Both the position numbers and the translations under genes were made by a program. DNA of 64,000 nt from Lachnospiraceae bacterium. Lineage in GTDB: Bacteria; Bacillota; Clostridia; Lachnospirales; Lachnospiraceae. The DNA lies in the NCBI GenBank assembly GCA_024698485.1, contig JAILRC010000002.1, positions 27,109 through 91,108 of the forward strand, read 5' to 3'. A model generated the notes under the pieces. That model made no database searches. It worked only from the letters and a program-made list of their open reading frames with translations, and was not told the origin of the DNA. Each line of letters starts with the position of its first letter. Position 1 is the first letter of the stretch. This document shows positions 32,104-42,015 of this stretch, in pieces.

Positions 32104-32907
32104 ATGCTTTGGAATGAACTTTTGATCATATGCATCGTCTGCGCTGTCCTTTGCGCAGTGGGCTTTTACAAGTATGTATACTTCCTGTCCATCGGTTACG
32201 GATTTGCCATTGCCGGAGGCGGCATTACCGTTCTTGTGCTTTCACTTATGAACGGAAGAACGGAAGATGTGCTGTGGCTGGCAATCTTGCAGACTGTGCT
32301 CTTCATAGCATACGGAGCAAGGCTTTCCGGCTTCCTGCTGGCACGTGAGATAAAGAGCGCCGCATATAAGAAGACTTTAAAGGATGAGATCGGCGCTGAC
32401 AAGAAGATCCCTGTCTTTGTGAGCATCGCCATCTGGATCACCGTTGCAGTCCTTTATACCGCTCAGGTGAGCCCCATGCTTTACAGATATGCCAACGGAT
32501 CCAAGGACGTCATCGTTCCTGTTGTGGGAATGGCGATCTCTCTTTGCGGCCTCATTCTCGAATCCGCAGCCGACAGACAGAAGACGGCTCAGAAGAAGGA
32601 AAATCCCAAGATGGTGGCTACAAAAGGTCTTTATAAGATGGTTCGCTGCCCCAACTACCTGGGAGAGATCACGTTCTGGACAGGCGTGTTTGTGGCAGGC
32701 GTTACGACCTATACAGGTCTCGGTCAGTGGCTTCTTGCGGTTATTGCCTATATATGCATCGTTTACATAATGTTCAACGGCGCACAGCGTCTTGAGAAGC
32801 GTCAGATGGCACGTTACGGAAATGATCCGGAGTACAACGCATATGCGGACAAGACTCCCATCATCATTCCCTTCCTTCCCATCTATCACCTTAACAAAAA
32901 AGCTTGA
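32104..32907 (+). CDS. DUF1295/steroid 5-alpha-reductase-like membrane protein
   Basis: A 267-residue membrane protein with about seven hydrophobic segments. The C-terminal motif MVRCPNYLGEITFWTG is the signature of the isoprenylcysteine methyltransferase and steroid 5-alpha-reductase-like group (DUF1295), which act on lipids or hydrophobic molecules, often with NADPH. The preceding genes for a flavin protein and an NAD(P)-binding protein fit a redox role on a membrane substrate. AGGAGA precedes the ATG. Confidence 0.8.
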   Translation: MLWNELLIICIVCAVLCAVGFYKYVYFLSIGYGFAIAGGGITVLVLSLMNGRTEDVLWLAILQTVLFIAYGARLSGFLLAREIKSAAYKKTLKDEIGADKKIPVFVSIAIWITVAVLYTAQVSPMLYRYANGSKDVIVPVVGMAISLCGLILESAADRQKTAQKKENPKMVATKGLYKMVRCPNYLGEITFWTGVFVAGVTTYTGLGQWLLAVIAYICIVYIMFNGAQRLEKRQMARYGNDPEYNAYADKTPIIIPFLPIYHLNKKA

Positions 32908-32925
32908 AACAGGAGAAAGTAAATC

Positions 32926-33519
32926 ATGAAAGAATTTACCGTTCCCATGGCTCTCATGGATTTTTTGCCTGTTATTCTGTTTGCTGTGGCAGCCGTTCTT
33001 CTGCAGCGTGAATTCTATTACAAAATGGGTAAGGGTGCCTTTGCGCTCTTTGCCGCAGGAACCATAGATGTTATCTGTGCAGGCTTCTGCAAGGCTTTGT
33101 ACAAGTTACTCTATGCAGCGGGCATATGCGATCTGGAACCCTTCAATTCCATCTTTTTCCCTCTGCAGTCCATCGGTTTTCTTCTGGCAGGTCTCGGTGT
33201 CATTGCCATGGTCTGCCGCAAGCAGTCGGAAAACGAACTTAAGAGCGTTGCCCCTGTTGCGGTTACCGGAACCATGTTTTTTGTTTCCATAATGATCGTG
33301 GGGCTTGGACTCATGTTCACCGGACTATGCATCCTTGCGGCACGGATGAAGAAACCCCTTGTTATCGTGTTTTTTGTCCTGTCCTTCATATGCATGTTGG
33401 GTATGGGCTATCTTTCTTCACGTGATTTCAGCGGGTCTGCCGTCAACTGGATGGCACAGTGCATAAACACCGGGGCTCAGCTTTTACTGCTTTTGGGCGT
33501 GTTACAATTGAGAAAATAG
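32926..33519 (+). CDS. Six-helix membrane protein of unknown function
   Basis: A 197-residue protein with about six transmembrane segments spread evenly from residue 7 to 195 and short polar loops. No family was recognised. It follows the DUF1295-like gene by 18 bases with an AGGAGA ribosome site and is the last gene before a terminator, so it belongs to the TetR-headed run. It may form a complex with or help its membrane neighbour. Confidence 0.75.
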   Translation: MKEFTVPMALMDFLPVILFAVAAVLLQREFYYKMGKGAFALFAAGTIDVICAGFCKALYKLLYAAGICDLEPFNSIFFPLQSIGFLLAGLGVIAMVCRKQSENELKSVAPVAVTGTMFFVSIMIVGLGLMFTGLCILAARMKKPLVIVFFVLSFICMLGMGYLSSRDFSGSAVNWMAQCINTGAQLLLLLGVLQLRK

Positions 33520-33526
33520 ATATGAG

Positions 33527-33563
33527 AAAACGCTTCGGCTTCGAGAAGGGCCGGAGCGTTTTT
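33527..33563 (+). terminator. Terminator of the TetR-headed gene run
   Basis: AAAACGCT and CGGC pair with GCCG and AGCGTTTT around a ten-base loop with one mismatch, then TTTTT. It lies eight bases past the stop. Confidence 0.8.
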
Positions 33564-33574
33564 GCAAATAGATA

Positions 33575-33603
33575 TTGCCGATACCTTTGAAAACAGATAG
33601 AAT
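33575..33603 (+). promoter_or_regulatory. Promoter of the sugar transporter-GH31 operon
   Basis: TTGCCG (33575-33580) and TAGAAT (33598-33603) are 17 bases apart, about 60 bases before the transporter gene. Confidence 0.6.
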
Positions 33604-33663
33604 GGACCATATGGGTATATCTGCACGAGAGACGATGTACCAAAAGAAAGAGGAGGCTAATTT

Positions 33664-35154
33664 ATGGGAGAAGAAAGCAAAAGTTATATTTCACGTACCA
33701 GCGGACTCAAGGCAAAGGATTATATCGGCTATGCCATGGGAGATGCGGCGGGATGTCTGGTGTTCAGCCTTGTGACATCCATCCTTCAAAAGTACTATAC
33801 GGACGTGTTTAACCTGAGTCCGTTGTTCATCATGTTCATGTTCATCGGAGCGAGAGTGTGGGATGCGGTGAACGACCCAATTATGGGGCGCATATGCGAC
33901 ACCGTAAAGCCTACCCGCTTCGGACGCTACAGGCAGTGGTTTCTCTATGTTTCAGCGCCTTTATGTGTGCTTGCGATCCATATGTTCCTTAAATTCCCCG
34001 GTCTCGGAGGAGATGTGAATTATGTGGGAACTTGCATCTATGCCACAGTGACCTACGTGCTTTTCGGCATGTGCTATACGGTGCTGCAGATCCCTTACGG
34101 TTCATTGGCGTCCGTAGTGACCACCGACGTGGGAGAGAGAAACAAACTTTCCGTTTACAGAGCCATCGGTGCCGCTCTGGGCAGCGTTCCCGTGTTCATC
34201 CTGGCCTCCTTTGCTTATGCAAAGCGTGTGGACGCTGCGGGAAACTATGTTTACGGCGAGAACGGACAGATCATTACAGACATGCAGTACGAACCTGTGA
34301 TCATCGGTGTTACGATCATGGCAATATGCTCAAGCCTTCTCCTGATCCTTACATTCGCCCTTAACAAAGAGCGTGTCATCACCAAGCCCAAGGCACATGA
34401 AAAAGGCGCAGCCCTTAAGGCTTTTAAGATCCTGATCTCGAACAGGGCTTTTGTTGCCATCAGCCTTGCGGCCATGCTCCTCCTTGCGGGACAGATGTTC
34501 ACCCAGAGTTTTTATCTCTACCTTTTCAATGACTATTTCCATGCCAACTGGATGAATCTTGCCAGCCAGGCATGTACCTATTCACCCATGATCGTCCTTA
34601 TGTTCTTTATGCCGCGCCTTGCAAGAAAGATCGGCAAAAAGGAAGTGTGCACCGCCGGCGTGGCTCTTGCATCCGTTGCCAACCTGGTGCTTTTCTTCAT
34701 GAGGGGCGTTGCACCCGAAAAACTCATTGTTCTCTTCCTGGTGCTCTGCTTCATCAGCGGCTGCGGACTCACGACCCTTGTGCTGCAGCTCTGGTCCATG
34801 GCCACGGACTCCATCGATCACATCGAAGTCACCACGGGTTCCAGGGACGACGGAACTGCCTACTCCTTCTTCAACTTCTTCCGTAAGCTGGGACAGGTTG
34901 TGGCAGCCATATGCGTAAACGGCGCGCTTCTTGGCATGAACTACAAATATGAAAAGGGTGCGGTCCAGACCTTGGAGAACCTTAAGAAAATGTACGATCT
35001 GGCCACTTTGATCCCTGCCATCCTTTTTGCCCTCATGGCGGTGATCCTCCTTGTGTTCTATCCTTTATCCAAGGCAAGGGTGGAGAAACTCCAGGAGGAA
35101 AAGGAATTAAAACTCAAAGAGGCATATGAGAACAAGACCATAGATATCGCTTAA
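33664..35154 (+). CDS. GPH-family sugar:cation symporter (MFS)
   Basis: A 496-residue transporter with about twelve transmembrane helices. The glycoside-pentoside-hexuronide signature is visible as WDAVNDPIMGRICDTVKPTR followed by FGRYRQW, and a second conserved loop holds the central cytoplasmic segment around ALNKERVITKPK. Members such as MelB, XylP and YicJ take up sugars or glycosides with Na+ or H+. It is directly upstream of a GH31 hydrolase, the arrangement of yicJ-yicI, so a disaccharide with an alpha linkage is the likely cargo. GAGGAG precedes the ATG. Confidence 0.9.
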   Translation: MGEESKSYISRTSGLKAKDYIGYAMGDAAGCLVFSLVTSILQKYYTDVFNLSPLFIMFMFIGARVWDAVNDPIMGRICDTVKPTRFGRYRQWFLYVSAPLCVLAIHMFLKFPGLGGDVNYVGTCIYATVTYVLFGMCYTVLQIPYGSLASVVTTDVGERNKLSVYRAIGAALGSVPVFILASFAYAKRVDAAGNYVYGENGQIITDMQYEPVIIGVTIMAICSSLLLILTFALNKERVITKPKAHEKGAALKAFKILISNRAFVAISLAAMLLLAGQMFTQSFYLYLFNDYFHANWMNLASQACTYSPMIVLMFFMPRLARKIGKKEVCTAGVALASVANLVLFFMRGVAPEKLIVLFLVLCFISGCGLTTLVLQLWSMATDSIDHIEVTTGSRDDGTAYSFFNFFRKLGQVVAAICVNGALLGMNYKYEKGAVQTLENLKKMYDLATLIPAILFALMAVILLVFYPLSKARVEKLQEEKELKLKEAYENKTIDIA

Positions 35155-35168
35155 AGAAGGATGATGCT

Positions 35169-37511
35169 ATGAAGTATAATCATTTATTCAATATCACGGA
35201 TCATAACGATCACAGCTTTTTCTTTACTTCCGACGAGGGTGAAGGAAAAAGCATAGAGGGACGGCTGGACTTTTTCAGGAACATTTTGAGAGTGGCTCTT
35301 GTGCGAAATGATGTTCCGCTGTTTCCCACTTATACCGTGTGTCCCGACGGCATCTGCTCCAGGGAAGGAAGAGACAAACTGAGTATTGCGGGGTTTGAGA
35401 CCGTAAGACCGGATGTAAAGGAGATACCCTGCACTCATCCCGAGGGAAAGGGAAAAACCTACAGTTTTACCACCGACTATGCTGAGATCGAACTTAATTC
35501 CTTCAACTTTGGCCTTAAGGTGTCCCAAAAGGGGAAGATACTTTTTCAGGACAGAGACTACATATCCCTGAATCTGGGGCAAGAACTGGGAAGAGGCAGC
35601 ATGCATTTCATTTCAAGAGAGTTTGAGGAAAAGATCTTCGGTCTTGGGGACAAGACGGGAAATGTCAACAAGAACGGTATGAGCTTTAAGATCGGAGCGG
35701 GAGACGCCATGGGATTTGACGCACGGACATCGGACCCTCTCTACAAGCAGCTCCCCTTCTACATCTGCGAGAATTCCGCTGGCGCATACGGCATATATTA
35801 CGACACCTACTCCAACGGAGAGATCTCCTTCGGCAAGGAACTGAACAATTACTACACACCCTTCAAGTCCTTCAGGTGTAACGAAGAAAACCTGGTCTAT
35901 TATGTGATCTTCGGTACTGTTCCCGAGATAGTGAGACGATTCTCTGAGATGTGCGGTCCCATGCTCTTCCCGCCCAAGTGGACTTTCAAGTACTGCGGGA
36001 GCACCATGGCTTACACCGATGCGCCCGATGCGGACAGACAGCTCCGTGGCTTCATCGACACATGCAAAAAACACGGCATATCCCCCGGAGGCTTTTATCT
36101 TTCCAGCGGCTACACCCAGATCGGAGAGAAGAGATATGTTTTCCACTGGAATACGGACAAGGTCCCGTGCCCCGAGGATCTTTCGAAGTACTTTAAAGAT
36201 GCGGGAGTGGAGTTTTTGCCCAATGTAAAACCTGCGTTCCTGACTGATCATCCCCTTTATTCGCAGATAGCGGAAAAAGGCTGGTTCCTGCATTATGCGG
36301 ACGGGACACCAGCCAGATTCCCTTTCTGGTCGGGCTACGGAAGCTATCTGGATTTCACGAACCCCGACGCCTATGACTTCTGGCGTGACTGCGTTAAGAA
36401 ACAGCTGGTGGACAAGGGTTACAGGAACATATGGAATGACAACAATGAGTACGATGTCTGCGATGAGGAAGTTTGGGCTCACGGTTTCGGACATCCCGTA
36501 AAGGCATGTGACATAAGACCCCTGTTCTCTTTCCTCATGACCATGGCCAGCCTTGAAGCCCAGGACAAGTCCGAAAGGACCTATTCGGTTTCAAGATGCG
36601 GAATCGGGGGACTTCAGCGTATGGCCACCACCTGGACGGGGGACAATCGTACGGGTTTCGGAGATTTCAGATTCCAGCATAAGATGGCCATGACCATGTC
36701 CCTGTCGGGATTCTACAATTTCGGACAGGATATCGGAGGCTTTGCGGGACCTGCTCCCGGGAAGGAACTTTTCATGCGGTGGATCCAGTATGGGCTTTTC
36801 ACCCCAAGATTCACGCTGCATTCATGGAATGACGACGGAAGTTCCACCATGCCCTGGCTCTATCCGGATCTTATCTCTGATGTAAAGAAACTCTTTGACT
36901 TAAGGGAGAGCTTCATCCCATACATATATAACGAAGTCTACAGGAGCGTAAAGACTCACGATCCCGTGATCTATCCCGTATTCCTTAAATTCCCGGGCTA
37001 TGACACGGAGAGCGATGCTTTCTTCTTCGGAGACAGCATTCTTGCATGCCCTGTATTTGACGAAGGAGCAACATCCGTTACCGTGGATCTGCCTAAGGTT
37101 CCCACAGGCTGGTACAGAGGGCAGAACATCGCAGTTTTGGCGGAGTGTGACACATCTGCGGGGGGCAAAAAGAAAGATCCCGCATTTATGGGAAAAGTTA
37201 CAACAGATGCACCTTGGACAGGGCTTCCCGTGTGGTTCGTAAAGGCAGGATCCATTATCCCCACCGCAGAAAATGGGAACACTGTCTTCAACGTATATGC
37301 CTTAAGGGAGGGGACGTTCAACTTCGAATACCTTGACGACGACGGTATTTCGAAGCTGCCTGAAAACCCGCCGATGATCCGCATCTCAGTGGAATGCGGG
37401 GAAAAGAATGTGACAGTCAGGGTCAAAGGAAATGTTGACAGAAATCAGATCAGGATCACAGACTGCTTTGGCAGGGATATGATCATAGAAAAAAACACGA
37501 TGGGTCAGTGA
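35169..37511 (+). CDS. Glycoside hydrolase family 31 (alpha-glucosidase/alpha-xylosidase)
   Basis: A 780-residue intracellular enzyme without signal peptide: N-terminal beta-sandwich, (beta/alpha)8 barrel from about residue 260, C-terminal beta domains. The nucleophile is Asp424 in IWNDNNEYD and the acid/base Asp492 in TWTGDNRTGF, the two GH31 active-site motifs. It is cotranscribed with the GPH transporter 15 bases upstream and should hydrolyse its cargo from the non-reducing end. Whether glucose or xylose is released cannot be told from motifs. The terminator stem begins inside its last codons. Confidence 0.92.
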   Translation: MKYNHLFNITDHNDHSFFFTSDEGEGKSIEGRLDFFRNILRVALVRNDVPLFPTYTVCPDGICSREGRDKLSIAGFETVRPDVKEIPCTHPEGKGKTYSFTTDYAEIELNSFNFGLKVSQKGKILFQDRDYISLNLGQELGRGSMHFISREFEEKIFGLGDKTGNVNKNGMSFKIGAGDAMGFDARTSDPLYKQLPFYICENSAGAYGIYYDTYSNGEISFGKELNNYYTPFKSFRCNEENLVYYVIFGTVPEIVRRFSEMCGPMLFPPKWTFKYCGSTMAYTDAPDADRQLRGFIDTCKKHGISPGGFYLSSGYTQIGEKRYVFHWNTDKVPCPEDLSKYFKDAGVEFLPNVKPAFLTDHPLYSQIAEKGWFLHYADGTPARFPFWSGYGSYLDFTNPDAYDFWRDCVKKQLVDKGYRNIWNDNNEYDVCDEEVWAHGFGHPVKACDIRPLFSFLMTMASLEAQDKSERTYSVSRCGIGGLQRMATTWTGDNRTGFGDFRFQHKMAMTMSLSGFYNFGQDIGGFAGPAPGKELFMRWIQYGLFTPRFTLHSWNDDGSSTMPWLYPDLISDVKKLFDLRESFIPYIYNEVYRSVKTHDPVIYPVFLKFPGYDTESDAFFFGDSILACPVFDEGATSVTVDLPKVPTGWYRGQNIAVLAECDTSAGGKKKDPAFMGKVTTDAPWTGLPVWFVKAGSIIPTAENGNTVFNVYALREGTFNFEYLDDDGISKLPENPPMIRISVECGEKNVTVRVKGNVDRNQIRITDCFGRDMIIEKNTMGQ

Positions 37512-37525
37512 CTCATCGTGTTTTT
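37491..37525. terminator. Bidirectional terminator between convergent GH31 and esterase-GH43 genes
   Basis: AAAAACACGATGGGT pairs with ACTCATCGTGTTTTT (one G-U pair) around five bases, with a T run on each strand. Its left arm lies inside the last codons of the GH31 gene. Confidence 0.8.
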
Positions 37526-37578
37526 AATATACGGGATCTTGCATCTACGCGCCGGTCTAAAGCCGATCCGTAGGAGCA

Positions 37579-40350
37579 TCACATGTCATGTAAAAACTCA
37601 AAACTCTTGAAACTGCAGGTTCCTCGTCCTTTGAAGGTTACATAGAGGGCATATCTTCCCGTTAAAGGACCGAAATGACAATCCCTGGGTGTCCAGACAT
37701 TGGAATTTACGATCTTTATCTCGCCCAGAACGGGCCCGTCAAAAGAGGTGCGGACTTCCGCAACTCCGTCAAAGTAGCCGCGGGTCTTGATCCTGAGCCC
37801 GGTAGCGGCCTTAAGGTCAAAGTATTTGAAACCTGCGGTGGCGCCTTCTGTCAGTTTCTTGATGTAGCCTTCGTTGTGATCGCCGTCTCCGCCGAGCTGC
37901 ACCACAACGGGAGCGCTGTCTTCCACGTAGACCTTGTGTTCCGGGGTGAAAAGGTTGCAGACGATGTAGGTGGGGTACTCACCGTTGTCGCAGAGAGGCC
38001 CGCCGTTCAGACCGCAGGATGTGATCTCAGCCTGTTTTATGCTGCCGTCCGGAAGCGTCTCCAGTTTTTCCGCGCAAACCTGTCTGGAGAAGGAGGTGTT
38101 GTTGGTGTGACGGTGGTAGAAGATGTACCAGTCGTCCCCGATCTGCACCATGCTTCCGTGATTGTTGCCGCTGTATGCCATGGCCATGTCTGCGGGTTTG
38201 TAGGAATCTATGCCTCTGTCGCTGTTGTTCACCAGCACACCGCCGTATTCAAAAGGCCCTTCCGGTTTGTGGGCAACCGCGTAACAAAGCTCGTTCATGG
38301 CTTCGGAGGAGTAAATGAAGAAGTACTTTCCGTCCTTCTTTCTGATGGAAGGAGCTTCAAAAAATGCATGACCTTCAAAACAGGTTCCTTTGCTGTAAAC
38401 GTTGCCCGGACACACGAACACCGGAGCTTTTTTTACCGTGAGCATATCCTCATCAAGCACCGTAAACATGGCACCGTGTCTTGACTTGTCTCCGTGGCCT
38501 GCAAAGCCTGTGTAAAGGAATGTTTCTTTTCCTTCCGTGAGGACGCCGGGATCGAACTGGGGTTCGTCTCCGGGCTTTTCACCGAGCCTTGTTCCGTCGG
38601 GATAGTGAACATATCCGTAAAAATCGAAGGGGCCGTTGGGACGGTCGCTCACCGCAACGGAAACCACGCAGACACGGTCAAGGACGTAGAAGAGATAGTA
38701 TCTTCCGTCGGGTCCCACAGTCACGTCGGGAGCATAAAGACACATCTGTCCGTCTTTGTTCAGAGGATCTGCGGTCTTTTCGTAGATCACACCTTCGTAA
38801 TGCCAGTTTCCAAGGTCTTTTACGGGAGCCGACCAGCAGATATAGTCGCCCATACAGAAGGTCTCTCCGTCATAGAGATCGTGGGAACCGTAGACGTAGA
38901 CACGGTTTCCGAAGACATAGGGCTCTCCGTCGGGCACATATTCCCAGGAAGGAAGGTAAGGGTTCACAGCCTGCTTTTTTCCTGTGTTGAAGAGTCTGAT
39001 GCCGCCCTCTTTTCCGGGAACGGGGCCTCTGTCGTCAAATACCATTTCAGCCTTGTCTTCCGAGTAGGGGAGCCATTGAGGCAGGATCCTGCCGTCTGAA
39101 CCGCGTCCGTTGGGATCTCCTGTTTTTATGAAGTTTGCGAACATATCGCACATCTGTCTTGCCAGGTCGAAATGTTTTCCGTTAAAAGGACGGTGGCATT
39201 TTCCCAGGCTTTCGAACCAGAACCAGAGATCCACGGAGTGGAATGTGCCGGGATGGTCTTTTCCGGGGATCTGAGGGTCGAATCTGTAGTAGTAGCATTT
39301 CTTTTCGGGAGTGCTTTCGGCTGCTTCGGAAAAAGCGGTCTTTACACTGAGTTCCACAATGTTCTTTCCGTTATTTGTGAATTCGTCGGAAGTGTTTCCC
39401 GAGATCAGGGGAGCATTGGCGCACTTCCCCGTAGCAAACCGCTCCATGGGATCTTCCGTACAGAACTTTCCGTCTCGGATGGGGAACATCCTGGGGTGAT
39501 TTCGGGCATATTCGCCGTACTTCGCCCGGAGCTCGAAGGCGTCCATGCTTCTGGCTTCTTCAAGGGTTTTGACGCCTATGAAGTCAAAGAATTCTTCTCC
39601 CCGCTTTTCGGCATCTTTAAGGGTCAGGGGATGGAATATGTCCGCCTTTTCTTCGGGATTACGGATCATACCGCTGATGACTGCTGCACCTTTTATGAGA
39701 TCGTAATTGTCATCACAGGTGTACTGATGCATCACCGATGCGCCTCCTGCGGACTGGCCCGCGATGGTGATCCTGTCAGGGTCTCCTCCGAAGTTTGCGA
39801 TGTTCCTATAAACCCACCTGAGGCCTGCCTGCTGGTCAAGAAGGCCGAAGTTTGCGGGAGCTTCCGGGCTTTCCGCGGTGATCTCCGGATGGGACAGGAA
39901 GCCGAAAAGACCCAGACGGTAATTCACGCTGACCACAATGACTCCGCGGCTTGCAAGATGTTCTCCGTCAAATTCCATTTCCGAAGTGTAACCCCATTGG
40001 AAACCTCCGCCGAAGTACCACACCAGTACCGGAAGTTTCTCGTCCGCTTTGTTGGCGGGAGTCCAGATGTTTAAATAGAGACAGTCTTCGCTGATGGGGA
40101 CTTCCGAGTCTACATGCCATTCTCTGTCATATATGCCCGTTCCGAGACCGGGGGTGTCCTGAACCGAGATGGGGGCAAATCCGTAGGCTTTATAGACTCC
40201 TTCCCAGTCTTTGCAAGGCAGTGGAGCGCGCCATCTGTTTTCGCCCACGGGGGGAGCGGCAAAGGGTATGCCTTTATAGGCGGTTATGCGAGGGTTGGAG
40301 CCCGGGAGTCCCCGAACGGCTCCGTTTTCTGTAACAGTCTGTCGTAACAT
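37579..40350 (-). CDS. Carboxylesterase-GH43-CBM6-like fusion enzyme
   Basis: A 923-residue cytoplasmic fusion. Residues 1-460 form a type-B carboxylesterase: oxyanion loop FGGGF (113-117), nucleophile Ser200 in AGQSAGG, acidic residue Glu323 in GNTSDEF and His371 in GTFHSVD. Residues 465-790 form a GH43 five-bladed propeller, with probable base Asp474 (DGEP), Asp541 in LYAPDV and acid Glu665 in FFEAPS. Residues 800-923 look like a CBM6-type beta-sandwich. No signal peptide is seen. I chose the start at 40350, preceded by AAGGAGGAGG. It could both deacylate and trim imported arabinoxylan-type oligosaccharides; esterase and glycosidase substrates are inferred. Confidence 0.85.
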   Translation of the reverse strand: MLRQTVTENGAVRGLPGSNPRITAYKGIPFAAPPVGENRWRAPLPCKDWEGVYKAYGFAPISVQDTPGLGTGIYDREWHVDSEVPISEDCLYLNIWTPANKADEKLPVLVWYFGGGFQWGYTSEMEFDGEHLASRGVIVVSVNYRLGLFGFLSHPEITAESPEAPANFGLLDQQAGLRWVYRNIANFGGDPDRITIAGQSAGGASVMHQYTCDDNYDLIKGAAVISGMIRNPEEKADIFHPLTLKDAEKRGEEFFDFIGVKTLEEARSMDAFELRAKYGEYARNHPRMFPIRDGKFCTEDPMERFATGKCANAPLISGNTSDEFTNNGKNIVELSVKTAFSEAAESTPEKKCYYYRFDPQIPGKDHPGTFHSVDLWFWFESLGKCHRPFNGKHFDLARQMCDMFANFIKTGDPNGRGSDGRILPQWLPYSEDKAEMVFDDRGPVPGKEGGIRLFNTGKKQAVNPYLPSWEYVPDGEPYVFGNRVYVYGSHDLYDGETFCMGDYICWSAPVKDLGNWHYEGVIYEKTADPLNKDGQMCLYAPDVTVGPDGRYYLFYVLDRVCVVSVAVSDRPNGPFDFYGYVHYPDGTRLGEKPGDEPQFDPGVLTEGKETFLYTGFAGHGDKSRHGAMFTVLDEDMLTVKKAPVFVCPGNVYSKGTCFEGHAFFEAPSIRKKDGKYFFIYSSEAMNELCYAVAHKPEGPFEYGGVLVNNSDRGIDSYKPADMAMAYSGNNHGSMVQIGDDWYIFYHRHTNNTSFSRQVCAEKLETLPDGSIKQAEITSCGLNGGPLCDNGEYPTYIVCNLFTPEHKVYVEDSAPVVVQLGGDGDHNEGYIKKLTEGATAGFKYFDLKAATGLRIKTRGYFDGVAEVRTSFDGPVLGEIKIVNSNVWTPRDCHFGPLTGRYALYVTFKGRGTCSFKSFEFLHDM

Positions 40351-40459
40351 TGTTTCCTCCTCCTTAAGACAGCTTGAAAGCCATCCTTTTCCAACCCTAT
40401 TGTAATACATATCCGGAAGAATTTCCCCTGTTTTTTTGGAGGTCCTTCGGGGTTTTTTC

Positions 40460-40488
40460 TTGACAAAAATATGAAACCGCATTAAAGT
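40460..40488 (+). promoter_or_regulatory. proS promoter
   Basis: TTGACA (40460-40465) and TAAAGT (40483-40488) are 17 bases apart, 49 bases before the proS frame. Confidence 0.7.
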
Positions 40489-40536
40489 TACTCTGACTAA
40501 CCTTAATTTAAAGCCAAAAAAAGTAAAGGAGGAAGC

Positions 40537-42015
40537 GTGCAAAGGGTGCACGTAAATAATCTTATGGCTAAAGAAAACGAAAACAACAAGAAAATGGTGG
40601 AAGCTATCACCTCTATGGGAGAGGATTTTGCGCAGTGGTACACCGACGTAGTCAAGAAAGCAGAGCTCATCGACTACTCAGCCGTAAAAGGATGCCTCAT
40701 CATCAAGCCTTACGGCTATGCTATCTGGGAAAACATACAGCATGAGCTGGACAGGCGTTTTAAGGAAACAGGCGTAGAAAATGTCTATATGCCTCTTTTC
40801 ATCCCCGAAAGTCTTCTCGAAAAAGAGAAGGATCACGTTGAAGGCTTTGCCCCTGAAGTGGCATGGGTAACCCAGGGCGGATTACAGCCCTTACAGGAAA
40901 AGCTTTGCGTTCGTCCCACATCCGAAACACTTTTCTGTGATTTTTATAAAAACCTCATCCAGTCCTACAGAGATTTGCCCAAGGTATACAACCAGTGGTG
41001 CTCTGTTGTTCGCTGGGAAAAAGAGACAAGACCTTTCCTTCGTTCAAGAGAATTCCTCTGGCAGGAAGGTCACACCATCCACGCTACCGCTGAGCAGGCT
41101 GAGACCCGCACGGTACAGATGCTGAACCTCTATGCGGATTTCTGTGAGGACTTCCTTGCTATTCCCGTTGTACGCGGTCAGAAGACAGAGAAGGAGAAGT
41201 TCGCAGGTGCCGAAGCTACCTACACCATCGAGGCTCTCATGCATGACGGAAAGGCTCTCCAGTCCGGAACCAGCCACAACTTCGGCGACGGTTTCGCAAG
41301 AGCTTTCGGCATACAGTATGCGGACAAGAACAACCAGTTACAGTATGCACACCAGACATCCTGGGGCGTTTCCACACGTATCATCGGAGCCATCATCATG
41401 GTTCACGGCGATGATTCCGGTCTTGTGCTTCCTCCCAGAGTTGCTCCCACTCAGGTCATGGTCATCCCTGTTCAGATGCAGAAGGAAGGCGTGCTTGAGA
41501 AGGCTACCGAGCTCTACAACAGGATTGCAAAGGTTGCACGTACAAAGATCGACGACTCCGACAAGACTCCCGGCTGGAAGTTTGCGGACTGCGAGATGCG
41601 CGGTATCCCTGTAAGAGTGGAACTGGGACCCAAGGACATCGAAGCAGGTCACTGTGTAGTCGTAAGACGTGATACAAGAGAAAAGACTGTTGTAGGTCTT
41701 GACGAGATAGAGACAAAGATCCCCGAGATCCTGGAGACTATCCAGAAGGATATGTTCGAGCGTGCAAAGGCACACAGAGACAGCCACATCTGGGATGCCC
41801 ACAACTACGAGGAACTCAAGGACATCGCAGCAAACAAGCCCGGCTTCATCCGCGCCATGTGGTGTGAAGACAGAGCATGCGAAGAGAAGATCAAGGACGA
41901 ACTTGCTGTATCTTCAAGATGCATGCCTTTCAACGATCAGGAGCACATTTCCGACGTATGCGTATGCTGCGGAAGACCTGCAAAGAAGCTTGTTTACTGG
42001 GGTAAAGCATATTGA
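40537..42015 (+). CDS. proS: Prolyl-tRNA synthetase, type 3 (archaeal/eukaryotic-like)
   Basis: A 492-residue class II synthetase charging tRNA-Pro. It lacks the editing insertion of the long bacterial form. Motif 2 lies in [17 protein letters not shown]; the C-terminal domain has four cysteines (CEDRAC and CVCCG) and ends in the tyrosine typical of this type (YWGKAY). Start choice: family members begin at MAKENE (ATG 40564), but that ATG has no ribosome site, while AGGAGG lies five bases before the GTG at 40537. A small hairpin CGTGC-N7-GCACG covers the bases between. I kept GTG, but the first nine residues are uncertain. Confidence 0.93.
   Translation: MQRVHVNNLMAKENENNKKMVEAITSMGEDFAQWYTDVVKKAELIDYSAVKGCLIIKPYGYAIWENIQHELDRRFKETGVENVYMPLFIPESLLEKEKDHVEGFAPEVAWVTQGGLQPLQEKLCVRPTSETLFCDFYKNLIQSYRDLPKVYNQWCSVVRWEKETRPFLRSREFLWQEGHTIHATAEQAETRTVQMLNLYADFCEDFLAIPVVRGQKTEKEKFAGAEATYTIEALMHDGKALQSGTSHNFGDGFARAFGIQYADKNNQLQYAHQTSWGVSTRIIGAIIMVHGDDSGLVLPPRVAPTQVMVIPVQMQKEGVLEKATELYNRIAKVARTKIDDSDKTPGWKFADCEMRGIPVRVELGPKDIEAGHCVVVRRDTREKTVVGLDEIETKIPEILETIQKDMFERAKAHRDSHIWDAHNYEELKDIAANKPGFIRAMWCEDRACEEKIKDELAVSSRCMPFNDQEHISDVCVCCGRPAKKLVYWGKAY

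Noticed and set aside
39172..40074. Open frame on the plus strand opposite the esterase domain
   Set aside because: The minus strand has a full catalytic triad and strong ribosome site; this frame has neither.
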